Shown: piece by piece, positions 33,640-43,360 of the stretch
Position numbering within the stretch: the stretch's first letter is position 1
Layout of the letters: each line of letters starts with the position of its first letter
NCBI RefSeq assembly: GCF_002211305.1
Contig: NZ_LOKW01000012.1
Location: 496,001 to 560,000 of the forward strand
DNA length: 64,000 nucleotides
Source of the DNA: Rhizobium sp. R634
GTDB taxonomy: Bacteria; Pseudomonadota; Alphaproteobacteria; Rhizobiales; Rhizobiaceae
Direction of reading: 5' to 3'
The notes under the pieces: generated by a model
Told to the model about the DNA's origin: nothing
Seen by the model: the letters and a program-made list of their open reading frames with translations, nothing else
Database searches by the model: none
Translations under genes and position numbers: made by a program

Positions 33640-33996
33640 TCAGCCGCAGCCCGGCACATCCTCAAGCCGGTACCAGACGGGGATGCCGCGTTCCCTGGCG
33701 ATGCGCACGTCGTTGTCGGCACCCTTGGAATCGCCCGGCAGACGCAGCACGCCCTCGCAAAGCTGCAGCAGCCGGCCGGCGACCGGGTGGAAGATCTCTT
33801 CGTAGAGCGCGTCGCCGGCCGACCGACCGCCGGCGGCATGCCAGATCGGCAGCGCCACCCATTCACCGATCATCGGCACGTGGCCTGCGGCAAACAGTTT
33901 GTGCGAAGGCTCTTCCAGCCGCTTCAAGTTGGCAGCCATCTTCTTCGGGTCGTCCCCCGTTCCGGACCGATACGGGCCGGCAATCAAAATCAGCAT
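33640..33996 (-). CDS. DUF4406 nucleoside 2-deoxyribosyltransferase-like protein
   Basis: 118 residues. L-I-L-I-A-G-P-Y-R-S-G-T-G-D-D-P-K-K-M-A-A-N-L and a C-terminal V-R-I-A-R-E-R-G-I-P-V-W-Y are the DUF4406 (nucleoside 2-deoxyribosyltransferase-like) pattern. It probably binds a nucleoside or sugar-nucleotide. Two starts are in frame, 34008 and 33996; GGAG sits before the second. It diverges from the DeoR gene across a region full of TGCACG copies. Confidence 0.78.
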   Translation of the reverse strand: MLILIAGPYRSGTGDDPKKMAANLKRLEEPSHKLFAAGHVPMIGEWVALPIWHAAGGRSAGDALYEEIFHPVAGRLLQLCEGVLRLPGDSKGADNDVRIARERGIPVWYRLEDVPGCG

Positions 33997-34029
33997 GATC
34001 CACTCCATCGCTGAGCATTCCCGGCCTCA

Positions 34030-34116
34030 TGCACGGGATATCATGAAAATGCACGATATTTCTTGAATGTCGAGTCTATTCGTGCAACATCATGCCATCT
34101 CGTTCAATTTCGTGCG
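34030..34116. promoter_or_regulatory. DeoR operator cluster (repeated TGCACG)
   Basis: Between the DUF4406 and DeoR genes, TGCACG occurs at 34030-34035 and 34050-34055 (exactly 20 bp, two helical turns apart). CGTGCA occurs in the inverse orientation at 34081-34086 and CGTGCG at 34111-34116. DeoR-family proteins bind such multiple half-sites. Seen directly; role inferred. Confidence 0.6.
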
Positions 34117-34124
34117 GAGAGATA

Positions 34125-34880
34125 ATGCTGACGACACAACGCAAGAGCCTCATCCTCGACATCCTGCGTCGCGACGGCCAGGTGATCGCCAAGCGCGTGG
34201 CCGAGGAATTCGCACTTTCAGAAGACACGATCCGGCGCGACCTCAGGGAAATGGCGGCGGAGGGGCTGCTGAAGCGCGTACATGGCGGGGCAATGCCGCT
34301 GGCGCCGGAATTGCCCGATTTCACCGCGCGGCGCAGTGTCTCGTCAGAGATCAAGGCACGGCTCGGCGCGAAGGCGGCGGCGATGGTCAAACCCGGCCAG
34401 ATGATCTTCCTCGACGGCGGCACGACGACCGCCGAGATCGCCCGGCAATTGCCCCGCGACATGCCGCTGACGGTTGCGACCCACAGCCCGACGATCGCCG
34501 CCGAACTGGAGCACCACCCGACGGCTGAGGTGATCCTGACCGGCGGACGGATCTACAAACATTCAATGGTAGCGGTCGGAGCAGCGGCGATGGCGGCGAT
34601 CTCACAGCTGCGCCCCGATCTGTTCTTCCTCGGCGTTACGGCGGCGCATCCAGTGCACGGGCTTTCCACCGGCGATTTCGAGGAGGCGGCGATCAAGCGC
34701 CATATCGCCCGATGCTCAGCCGAGACCCACGTCCTGCTGACCGAGGAAAAGTTCGACTTGGTCTCGCCCTGCCCGGTGCTTGCAGTTTCCGAGGTGGCCG
34801 GGCTGATCGTGCCGGCGGAGATGGCGGCCGAGCGGCTGAAACCCTATCGCGATCTCAACGGTACGATCGCCACGGCATAG
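34125..34880 (+). CDS. DeoR-family transcriptional regulator
   Basis: 251 residues. N-terminal HTH T-T-Q-R-K-S-L-I-L-D-I-L-R-R-D-G-Q-V (residues 3-20) continuing D-T-I-R-R-D-L, the DeoR signature, then the DeoR C-terminal sugar-phosphate sensor domain (F-L-D-G-G-T-T-T-A-E-I-A). GGAGAG precedes the ATG at 34125. It abuts the asparaginase gene's stop on the other strand and is divergent from DUF4406; either could be a target. Confidence 0.87.
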   Translation: MLTTQRKSLILDILRRDGQVIAKRVAEEFALSEDTIRRDLREMAAEGLLKRVHGGAMPLAPELPDFTARRSVSSEIKARLGAKAAAMVKPGQMIFLDGGTTTAEIARQLPRDMPLTVATHSPTIAAELEHHPTAEVILTGGRIYKHSMVAVGAAAMAAISQLRPDLFFLGVTAAHPVHGLSTGDFEEAAIKRHIARCSAETHVLLTEEKFDLVSPCPVLAVSEVAGLIVPAEMAAERLKPYRDLNGTIATA

Positions 34881-35888
34881 TCATTCGGCGAGCGCGGACG
34901 TGGCCCTGATATCGCCGACATGGATGCCGTTCCAGTTGCGCATGGACGTCGCGGCAAAGGCCGTCAGGGCGGCATGCACCTTCTCTTCCGTTTCGAAGAA
35001 GCGGGCGAGTGTGGCAGCCACCATGGCTTCGGCGGCGCGCGTCGCGCCATCCTCACATTTCAGCGCGATGGCGATGCCCTTTTCCGGGATCGCGGCGCAG
35101 AAGACGCCCTCGGCGCCTGTCTTGACGAAGATGCGGTTGGGGGCGATCTGCATCAGCGCCGTGCAGGCACGCCCGGTCCCGGCAACGTAAAAGGGTTCGG
35201 CCATGCAGGCTTCGATCAGGCGGCGGGATGCCTTGGCGCGCAAGGGCTCCAGGCCGGTCCCGGTCGCCATTTTGGCAAAGCCGTGGGCAAGGCTCCTGAG
35301 CGGCACGGCATAGGTCGGAATGGAGCAGCCGTCGGTGCCGCAGCTCTCCGCGCCGAGCACGGCGCCGGTCAGGCTTTCCATCGCCGCCCGGATTTCGGCC
35401 TGCAGCGGGTGCTCATAGCCAACGTAGCCCTTCGAATCGACGTCCTGATGGCAGCAGGCGCAGATGAAGCCGGCATGTTTTCCCGAGCAATTGTTGTGCA
35501 GCGCGGTCGGCGCATCGAGTGTGCGGGCCTGATGGATCAGAACCTTCTGGCTCATCGACCAATGAGCGCCGCATTCCAGCGCTCCAGCATCGCGGCCGGC
35601 GCGCGCCAGCATCGAGGCGGCGAGCGCCACATGCTCGTCCTCGCCATTGTGCGAGGCGCAGGCGAGCGCCAGCTCCTTATCGCCGAAGCCGTAAGCATCT
35701 GCTGCACCGCTTTCGATCAGCGGCAGCGCCTGCATCGCCTTGCAGGCGGAACGCGGAAAGACGGCAGCTTCGATATCTCCGGCCGAGAAGACCAGCTTGC
35801 CATCACCATCGACGACGGCAACCGAGCCGCGATGGCGGCTTTCGACGAGCAGGCCGCGGGTAACTTCGACGGTGACGGGATTGGTCAT
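34881..35888 (-). CDS. Class 3-type L-asparaginase family (ReAV-like)
   Basis: 335 residues. The Ser/Lys pair R-S-A-C-K (Ser47, Lys50), S-H-N-G-E-D-E-H, E-C-G-A-H-W, the cysteine-rich H-N-N-C-S-G-K-H-A-G-F and C-G-T-D-G-C-S-I-P-T are the active-site motifs of the rhizobial class 3 asparaginases (related to the Rhizobium etli ReAV enzyme). They hydrolyse asparagine to aspartate and ammonia with a Ser/Lys and Zn/Cys centre. It is cytoplasmic, without signal peptide. It converges directly on the DeoR gene (no gap between stops). Confidence 0.86.
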   Translation of the reverse strand: MTNPVTVEVTRGLLVESRHRGSVAVVDGDGKLVFSAGDIEAAVFPRSACKAMQALPLIESGAADAYGFGDKELALACASHNGEDEHVALAASMLARAGRDAGALECGAHWSMSQKVLIHQARTLDAPTALHNNCSGKHAGFICACCHQDVDSKGYVGYEHPLQAEIRAAMESLTGAVLGAESCGTDGCSIPTYAVPLRSLAHGFAKMATGTGLEPLRAKASRRLIEACMAEPFYVAGTGRACTALMQIAPNRIFVKTGAEGVFCAAIPEKGIAIALKCEDGATRAAEAMVAATLARFFETEEKVHAALTAFAATSMRNWNGIHVGDIRATSALAE

Positions 35889-36076
35889 GGGTTCTCATCC
35901 GGATGCTGGCGGGATGCGGCAGGCATACCGCGTCGGGGCGCGAAAGCCAACTCGGCTGATGAAGAACGGCGCGTGCTCGGATCGAGCCCGGCTTTATCCA
36001 CCTCGGGCGAAAGGCCTTGAGATCGGACGCATCGAGACGCTATCCTGCAGCAGCGTTCACATTCCAGGGAATTATC

Positions 36077-36316
36077 TTGCAATCAGGCCTATCCATTTCA
36101 CAATCCATATTGTGGGTCTTTTTCACGGTCGTCTCTCTCATCCTGGCGTGCTGGCTGGCGCGCAAGCCCCAAAAGGCAAGCGTTGGGATCATCCTGGGAG
36201 CGCTTCTGGGATTGTTGTTGATATCAATTGCCTCAGCTCTCACCGGTTTCCTCGGAAACGTTCTTCCCCTTGGGCAGATCGATTTCTGGCTCGCCAATCT
36301 GACGACGCAAATCTGA
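36077..36316 (+). CDS. Small two-helix membrane protein
   Basis: A 79-residue protein with two hydrophobic spans: [19 protein letters not shown] and [16 protein letters not shown]. It starts at TTG (36077), with AGGGA seven bases upstream; no ATG fits. No family recognised. It stands alone upstream of an MFS exporter on the same strand. Confidence 0.6.
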   Translation: MQSGLSISQSILWVFFTVVSLILACWLARKPQKASVGIILGALLGLLLISIASALTGFLGNVLPLGQIDFWLANLTTQI

Positions 36317-36413
36317 AGCGAACAATCATCACAGGAATTGACCGAAACGATCGAAAACTATCGTTTCTCTGATATGCCGATCCGGCTAAAGGTGGTTGGT
36401 CAGGAACCGCCCC

Positions 36414-37625
36414 ATGTCATCCAGTTTTGCCTTGATCCTCAGCGACAAGAGGATCCGCATTCCCACCGTGACGCTCGTCGCGCTCGCCTTCACCTATGCC
36501 TCGACCGTGCCCTATCAGTCGATCATCGGCATCAACGAACTGGGCTTGAGCAACGGCACCTATTCGGCCCTGGTGTTCTTGTCGGCGATCGTCAACGTCA
36601 CCACGAGCCTGACGCTCGGCATCTGGTCGGACAGGCTGAAGGAGCGGCGGCCGCTGGTGCTGGCGCTGTCGGTCGCCGGTATTATCGGCTTCGGCTCGAT
36701 TGCGGTCATCCACAGCCCCGCCGTCTTCATCTTCTCGACGCTTCTGCTGGTGCCGATGAGCAATTCCACCTATTCGCTGCTTTTCGCCAGCCTGCGCGCC
36801 AGGACCAACCAGATGGACCGCGGCCGGGCGGCGGCAATCACCGCGACCGTGCGGGCGCTGTTTTCCGGCTCCTGGGCGCTGGCGCCGGGGCTTATCGGAC
36901 TTTATCTCGTCAATTCGCCGTCGATGACGCCGGCCTATGGGATCGCGGCCGTCGCAAGCCTCATCTGCTTCTGCCTCTATTTCTTCTTCGCGCCCGGAAA
37001 CGGGACCGCCGGCCCCGCCGCCGATCAAACCGGCTTCTTCGCTTCGCTGAAACGGATCTTCATGCCTTATGTGCTGGCGCGCGTCGTCGTCATATCGCTG
37101 CTCTTCGGACTGCAGCGGCTGAACGGCATGCTCTCGCCGCTGATCATCACCCATGCGGCCGGCGGCACCGTGGTCGATGTCGGCTTCATGGCCGGACTGA
37201 CGGCCTTCCTCGAAATGCCGTTCATGGTGATGTGGGGCATGGCGCAGCGGCGCTTCCGGACCGCGCATGTGCTCGCCTTCGGCGCGCTGATCTATTGCAG
37301 CTATCTGATGCTGCTCGGCTTTGCCTCGGCGCGCTGGCACGTCTATGCGCTGCTGCTTCTCAACGCCTGCGGGGCGGCGGCGATCCTCAGCGTGCCGATC
37401 ACCTATCTGCAAGACCTGATCGCAGACCGGCCGGGGCTCGGAAGCTCGCTGATCTCGCTCAACAGTTTCATCGGCACCGGCATCGCCGCCGGGCTCTTCG
37501 CCTTCGGCACATCGCTCACCGACTATTCCGGCACGGCCTTCGTCGGCGCGGCCGCGGGCCTCGCGGCGATCGGAGCCTTGCTCTATCTCGAAAGCAGCAG
37601 ACGCCAGGCGCGACAGCCGGCGTGA
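36414..37625 (+). CDS. MFS sugar-efflux-like transporter
   Basis: 403 residues with about 12 hydrophobic spans. The sequence resembles the SetA-like sugar exporter branch (N-E-L-G-L-S-N-G-T-Y-S-A-L-V-F-L and D-R-L-K-E-R-R-P-L-V after TM2/3). It is an inner-membrane secondary transporter. Substrate unknown. AGGAA lies eight bases before the ATG at 36414. It converges with the SufR-like gene. Confidence 0.85.
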   Translation: MSSSFALILSDKRIRIPTVTLVALAFTYASTVPYQSIIGINELGLSNGTYSALVFLSAIVNVTTSLTLGIWSDRLKERRPLVLALSVAGIIGFGSIAVIHSPAVFIFSTLLLVPMSNSTYSLLFASLRARTNQMDRGRAAAITATVRALFSGSWALAPGLIGLYLVNSPSMTPAYGIAAVASLICFCLYFFFAPGNGTAGPAADQTGFFASLKRIFMPYVLARVVVISLLFGLQRLNGMLSPLIITHAAGGTVVDVGFMAGLTAFLEMPFMVMWGMAQRRFRTAHVLAFGALIYCSYLMLLGFASARWHVYALLLLNACGAAAILSVPITYLQDLIADRPGLGSSLISLNSFIGTGIAAGLFAFGTSLTDYSGTAFVGAAAGLAAIGALLYLESSRRQARQPA

Positions 37626-37654
37626 TGCGCGCGCTGCTTGCGCGCGGATATCCG

Positions 37655-38293
37655 TCAATGCGGCGTGATGCGGTAGGCGCATCGGCGGGCGCCGGCGAGG
37701 ATGTGTTCGCTGCGCTCGACCTCGGCGCCGAGAGCGGCACGGAAGGTTTCGAGTTCGGAGCGGCAGAAGCCGGCGCAGGCGGCCGCTGCCGCGCAGATCG
37801 GGCAGTGGTTCTCGACCAGCATGAACGAACCGTCCGCCTGCCTCCAGCTGTCGGCCATGTAGCCCTCGCGGGTGCGGATGGCGGCAAGGCCTTCGACACG
37901 GGCTGATAGATCGCCGAATTTTTCCAGGTCTTCCCGATAACGCTTCAGCGTCTCGGACTCGCGGGCGGAGATGACGGCATCGAGCGCAGCGGGACCGAGC
38001 TGTTCGACCAGCGTGCCGAGCAGGTTGGCCGTCAGCTCGGCATGACCGTCCGGAAACTGGCGATTGCCGGCGGCAGTCAGGTGCCAGAGCTGGCGCGGCC
38101 GGCCTCTTCCCGTGCCGGCAATGGTGACCGGTTCGACCAACCCCTCCTCCGCCATCTTCGCCAGCTGCTGGCGGGCAGCCTCACCCGAAATGCCGAGCGC
38201 ATCGCCGATCGCGGCCGCAAGCTGCGGTCCTTCGGTCTTTATCAGGATCAGAATCCGGTTGGCTGGAGACTGGCGCATATTTTTCCAAGTCAT
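37655..38293 (-). CDS. SufR-like HTH regulator with cysteine cluster
   Basis: 212 residues. The N-terminal winged HTH (P-A-N-R-I-L-I-L-I-K-T, E-A-A-R-Q-Q-L-A-K-M, then the wing G-R-G-R-P-R-Q-L-W) is ArsR/SufR-like. The C-terminus carries Cys164, Cys167, Cys173 and Cys177 in C-P-I-C-A-A-A-A-A-C-A-G-F-C, plus Cys205, a likely Fe-S or metal site. It would therefore sense iron-sulfur, redox or metal state. It is divergent from an MFS exporter and probably controls it; an inverted repeat lies in the gap. Confidence 0.78.
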   Translation of the reverse strand: MTWKNMRQSPANRILILIKTEGPQLAAAIGDALGISGEAARQQLAKMAEEGLVEPVTIAGTGRGRPRQLWHLTAAGNRQFPDGHAELTANLLGTLVEQLGPAALDAVISARESETLKRYREDLEKFGDLSARVEGLAAIRTREGYMADSWRQADGSFMLVENHCPICAAAAACAGFCRSELETFRAALGAEVERSEHILAGARRCAYRITPH

Positions 38294-38321
38294 GTCTTGT
38301 TTTAATCGCTTCGACGTATAA

Positions 38322-38343
38322 TTTCCAATTTATAACTTGGAAA
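38322..38343. promoter_or_regulatory. SufR-like operator candidate
   Basis: TTTCCAA (38322-38328) and TTGGAAA (38337-38343) form a perfect inverted repeat with an eight-base spacer, between the divergent regulator and MFS genes. A third copy, TTTTCCAAG, lies at 38281 near the regulator start. Confidence 0.6.
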
Positions 38344-38379
38344 ATAATCGCTCGCCAGCAAAACATCGAGGACCATTCC

Positions 38380-39804
38380 ATGTCCGATATCGATCAGACC
38401 ATCGCCCTTCCGAACGCCAGTTCGCTCTTCCGGCTCTTCCTACCCGAGCATTTGGCAGCAACGATGATGCTTGCCGGCGGTGTCACGCTTTATGCGGTCG
38501 AGAGTTACATCACCGCCACCATCGCGCCCTCGATCGTCCGCGATATCGGCGGCCTGGCTCTGTTTTCCTGGGTCACGAGCCTTTTCGTGGCCGCCGCCAT
38601 ACTCGGCTCCATCTTCGTCGCCATGCGGCCGCGCGGGATCGGGCTTCGCGCCGTCTATGTGATCGCCGCTCTGGTCTTCGGCGTGGGCAGCCTGATTGCG
38701 GCAGTCGCACCCTCGATGCCGGTGGTGCTGATCGGCCGCGCCGTGCAGGGCCTTGGAACAGGCGCGCTGGCAGCGCTCGGCTATGCCTTCATCCGCTTCG
38801 TCTATCCCGAGCCGCTGTGGCCGAAGGCCTCGACGCTCTATGCGGCGATCTGGGGTATTTCCACGGTCATCGGGCCGACGCTCGGCGGCTTCTTTTCATC
38901 GGGCAGCAGCTGGCGCTACGCCTTCATCGTGCTGGTGCCGCTCGGCCTGCTGATGGCGGCGCTGGCGCCGCGGCTATTGCCTGACGTCAAGGACGACCGC
39001 GATCAGGTGAAGACCCCGGTGGCGCAGATCGGGCTGCTTCTTGCCGCCGTCCTGTTGATCAGCGCGGCCGGCGCCAGCGAGACGATAGGTGTGAAAGTCG
39101 CGCTGATCGCCGCCTCGGCCATCGCGGTATCGGCCATGTTTCTCATCGAGCGGCGAAGCCGGAATCGGCTGCTGCCATCCGGCGCCGTGACCTTTTCCAA
39201 ACCGATTTCCCGCGTCTACCTAGCCATGCTTGCGATGACCATCGTGCTCGTCAGCGACGTCTTCATTCCTTATTTCCTGCAGACCCTGCATGGGGTGACG
39301 CCGCTGGTGTCGGGCTATCTCGTTGCGCTGGTCGCCGTCGGCTGGACGTTCGCCGCCTTCCTCAGCAGTTCGCTGACCGGCAGACGGGCCTATCTGGTCA
39401 TCGTCGGCGGCGCGCTCATCGAGGCGGCCGCGACCGCTTCGCTCACGGTGTTCCTCGCCAGGGACAATCCGCAGGCGCATATGCTGCTTCTCGTGCCGGC
39501 GGCGATCGCCATGTTCATGATGGGCTTTGGCATCGGCCTCGGCTGGGCCCATCTCGTCGCCATGGTGCTGAAACTCGTTGCCAGCAACGAACAGGACAAG
39601 GCGTCGGCGGCAATTCCGACCATGAGTTCACTCGGCGGCGCCTTCGGTGCGGCATTTGCCGGCGTCATCGCCAACAGCGCTGGCCTCGTCGAGCCGGGCG
39701 GCATATCGGGCGCACTGTCGGCGGCACACTGGCTTTATCTGCTGATGGCGCTGCCCGGCGTGCTGGCGGTCGGCGTCTCGCTCACGCTAAAGCGCGTCGC
39801 ATGA
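38380..39804 (+). CDS. MFS multidrug-type exporter (DHA family)
   Basis: 474 residues with 12-14 hydrophobic segments and the MFS motif V-G-R-A-V-Q-G-L-G-T-G-A-L between TM segments. Its length and TM pattern suggest the DHA2-like 14-helix group. Efflux cargo unknown. It is divergent from the SufR-like regulator and probably its target. Confidence 0.85.
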   Translation: MSDIDQTIALPNASSLFRLFLPEHLAATMMLAGGVTLYAVESYITATIAPSIVRDIGGLALFSWVTSLFVAAAILGSIFVAMRPRGIGLRAVYVIAALVFGVGSLIAAVAPSMPVVLIGRAVQGLGTGALAALGYAFIRFVYPEPLWPKASTLYAAIWGISTVIGPTLGGFFSSGSSWRYAFIVLVPLGLLMAALAPRLLPDVKDDRDQVKTPVAQIGLLLAAVLLISAAGASETIGVKVALIAASAIAVSAMFLIERRSRNRLLPSGAVTFSKPISRVYLAMLAMTIVLVSDVFIPYFLQTLHGVTPLVSGYLVALVAVGWTFAAFLSSSLTGRRAYLVIVGGALIEAAATASLTVFLARDNPQAHMLLLVPAAIAMFMMGFGIGLGWAHLVAMVLKLVASNEQDKASAAIPTMSSLGGAFGAAFAGVIANSAGLVEPGGISGALSAAHWLYLLMALPGVLAVGVSLTLKRVA

Positions 39805-39810
39805 AACTCG

Positions 39811-39847
39811 ATTCCCAAAACCGCTGCACACTTTCCGGCATCATGCG

Positions 39848-39850
<3 letters not shown>
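39811..39850. repeat. Partial copy of the 17 kb intergenic repeat
   Basis: A block containing CCAAAACCGCTGCACACTTTC, written here in pieces as CCAAAACCGCT and CACACTTT, then CGGCATCATGC, is nearly the complement of 17066-17096 (TGCCGAAAGTGTGAGCGGTTTT). It shares the same core with small insertions. It lies between the MFS gene and the quinone oxidoreductase. Confidence 0.6.
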
Positions 39851-40882
<1,032 letters not shown>

Positions 40883-40923
40883 TCAGCCCCTGGGGCTTGG
40901 GAAGGCAGGAAGTGACAAAGGCG

Positions 40924-42738
40924 TCAATTCGCCTCGCCCAGGAGATGGAAGACGAGACCTTCCTCGCTCTCCTTGGCAGCCGATTTGATGACGGCGATCT
41001 CGGCGCTGACGCGGTTGATATCGTCGATGACGAGACCTTCCGGCAGCTCGATGACGCCGATCGAGCAGCGCATCAGCGGGAACAGGGCTTCCACGCCGGC
41101 GCGATCGTGGCCGAGGATGCGGCCGGCGGCGCGGTGTTCGTCGGAATAGAAATCGAGCACGTCGTCGTGGAAATCACTGATCAGCCGGTCGAGGATTTCC
41201 GTTAGTTCCCCCTTGATCCAGCCGACGACGCCGATGAAGAAATCGTCGCCGCCGACATGGCCAAGGAAATGACGTTCGGCGAAGAAATAGCGGCGCATCA
41301 GCGCGGCAAACAGCGAGATCGCGTGGTCGCCGAGATGGAAGCCGTAGGCATCGTTGAAGGGCTTGAAATTGTCGAAGTCGCAATAGCAGAAGTGGCGGAC
41401 CTCATCACCGTCGCGGCCGGACTGACGCATGAAATCGCGGATGGCGCGGTTGCCGGGCAGGCCGGTCAGTGGGTTCTGGTCCTGCGCCGTCTTCAGCTGC
41501 TTCTCGTTGATGACCTTGATCAGCGAGGCGGCGGAAACGACACCGGCATAGCGCATATTGTCGGTCAGGATCAGGCAATTGCTGCCTTCCATATTGGCGA
41601 AGATCGCCATCAGCTGCTCGGCGTCGCTGTCGAGACCGACGATCGGCGCCATCTCGACGAAATGCGAAATGCTGCGCTCATACATCTTGTTCTTCAGGAG
41701 ATCGCGGCCGAAGGGCTGATAGATATATTCCTTGAGATGGTGCTCGTGGATGATGCCGCGCGGCTCGCTATTGGCGTTGAGAACGGGAAAGAAGGCCTGG
41801 CGCGGATTGCGGCGGAACAGTTCGAAGACGCTGTCGATGCTGTCGTTCTCGTAAACCGCCGGCAGAAGCTCGATCTGCTTGCGGATGAGGATCTCGTCGA
41901 GCGACTGGTTGTTGCGCTTGCTCTTGTCGAGCTCCTGCAGATGCGGAAAGCACGGCGCCAGTTCGGAAACATGCGTCGTCGGGCGGGAGATGAACCAGCC
42001 TTGGACAAGATCGACGCCATATTCGCGGCAGGCGATGAATTCAGCCTCGGTTTCGATGCCTTCGGCGATGACGCGCGTGCCGAGCACATGGGCAATGTTG
42101 ACGATGCTTTTCAGCAGGTGGCGCTTGCGCGGGCTGCGATCGATATCGGCAACGAAGTGACGGTCGATCTTCAGGTAATCGACGGGATGATCGCAGAGCA
42201 GCTTCATCTCGCCGTGGCCGACGCCGAAGTCGTCGATCGCCAGCTTGAAGCTGGCCTTGCGCAGTTTCGAAACGAGGGCGGAAAACTCCGGCACGCTGGT
42301 ATTGTCGAAACGTTCCGAGAATTCGAAGCAGACGGAGGATGGCGGAATATTGGCCTGCCTCAGATGCTGCAGCAGGTTCTCGACCAGGCGTTCGCCATGC
42401 GGAATGAGCCGGACATCGAGATTGAGGAAAAGCGTCGAGGTGGAGAAGTTCGACAGCGTTGCGAATTTCGCAAGCGCGCGGCTCGCCACCATCTGTTCGA
42501 GCTGCAGCAGCTGGCCGGCCTGGTGGGCTTCGTCGAGAATTTCCATCGGCGTGCCGAAGCCGATGCGCTCCTGCCCGCGCATGAGGGATTCGTAACCGAA
42601 AACCGTGCCGGTGCCGGCCTCGACGATCGGCTGGAAGGCGTTCTCGATGACAAGCTTGGCAAGCGTTACGATCTGATCGCTGGCATAGCGGCGCAAAACA
42701 CCCGGCTCGACGGTGGCCAGGGACATTCCAGTCTTCAT
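40924..42738 (-). CDS. EAL-CBS-degenerate GGDEF signalling protein
   Basis: 604 residues with an unusual order: EAL domain first, CBS pair in the middle (about 310-430), GGDEF last. The EAL motif is G-Y-E-S-L-M-R-G and other catalytic residues (D-D-F-G-V-G-H, A-E-G-I-E-T) are present, so phosphodiesterase activity is possible. The GGDEF motif is V-G-G-D-D-F; the usual Glu is Asp, so cyclase activity is doubtful. The ATG at 42738 has GGAGAT upstream; a longer frame to 42783 lacks one. Confidence 0.85.
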   Translation of the reverse strand: MKTGMSLATVEPGVLRRYASDQIVTLAKLVIENAFQPIVEAGTGTVFGYESLMRGQERIGFGTPMEILDEAHQAGQLLQLEQMVASRALAKFATLSNFSTSTLFLNLDVRLIPHGERLVENLLQHLRQANIPPSSVCFEFSERFDNTSVPEFSALVSKLRKASFKLAIDDFGVGHGEMKLLCDHPVDYLKIDRHFVADIDRSPRKRHLLKSIVNIAHVLGTRVIAEGIETEAEFIACREYGVDLVQGWFISRPTTHVSELAPCFPHLQELDKSKRNNQSLDEILIRKQIELLPAVYENDSIDSVFELFRRNPRQAFFPVLNANSEPRGIIHEHHLKEYIYQPFGRDLLKNKMYERSISHFVEMAPIVGLDSDAEQLMAIFANMEGSNCLILTDNMRYAGVVSAASLIKVINEKQLKTAQDQNPLTGLPGNRAIRDFMRQSGRDGDEVRHFCYCDFDNFKPFNDAYGFHLGDHAISLFAALMRRYFFAERHFLGHVGGDDFFIGVVGWIKGELTEILDRLISDFHDDVLDFYSDEHRAAGRILGHDRAGVEALFPLMRCSIGVIELPEGLVIDDINRVSAEIAVIKSAAKESEEGLVFHLLGEAN

Positions 42739-42895
42739 GTGGGCCGATCTCCACTGTGACTTGTTCTTTTTCGCCTGGAACATGCCGCAGAAGGATCAAT
42801 GAACTCTTTCGCCAATATGAAAGTTTTATGAAACGCGCGAGGCGCGCCCACGCGTTCCACGATTATCGGATTTTACAATGCAATCAAAAGCTTGC

Positions 42896-43138
42896 TCAGG
42901 CGGAGCGGCGGCGTTCCGCTTCGTGATCGGCAAACATGTCGGCGACGCATCTGCCGCTGGAAGGGACGTCCTCGTCATCGAGAACATCGCCGCGAAATTC
43001 GCCCATCTTGCGAGCGGTGTCCCAGAGGCGGAGCGCCTCGCGGACGACCTCGCTGCTCGAGGCATAACCGCCATTATCGACGGCGGCACGAATGCCCGCT
43101 GCTTGTTGCGGAGAGATGGAAACGGTGACCATCGGCAT
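42896..43138 (-). CDS. ParD-family antitoxin, orphan
   Basis: 80 residues. The N-terminal ribbon-helix-helix M-V-T-V-S-I-S-P-Q-Q and S-S-S-E-V-V-R-E-A-L-R-L-W is ParD/CopG-like, with an acidic C-terminus that would contact a toxin. No ParE gene follows on this strand before 42783, so the toxin partner is absent here. GGGAGGAA precedes the ATG. Confidence 0.82.
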   Translation of the reverse strand: MPMVTVSISPQQAAGIRAAVDNGGYASSSEVVREALRLWDTARKMGEFRGDVLDDEDVPSSGRCVADMFADHEAERRRSA

Positions 43139-43360
43139 GGACTTCCTCCCTATTTTTGATCAGGCAGAATCCTGCCTCATGGGGGACGCATGACCATTTT
43201 CGGCATTTCCGACGATATCTCGCCGATGCCTTGTTGCACTCGCACGCGCTGGCGTTTCGCGTGTCGAATGGACTTAACCCTTAAAGTCTAATCCCCTGCC
43301 ATGCCCTTGTCAAAAAAGAAACGGCTGGAAGGCGGCGCCGGGACATCGCTCTCCACTGTT

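Noticed and set aside
41257..42759. Open frame antisense to the EAL-GGDEF gene (500 codons)
   Set aside because: Shadow of the signalling protein; no domain or ribosome binding site.
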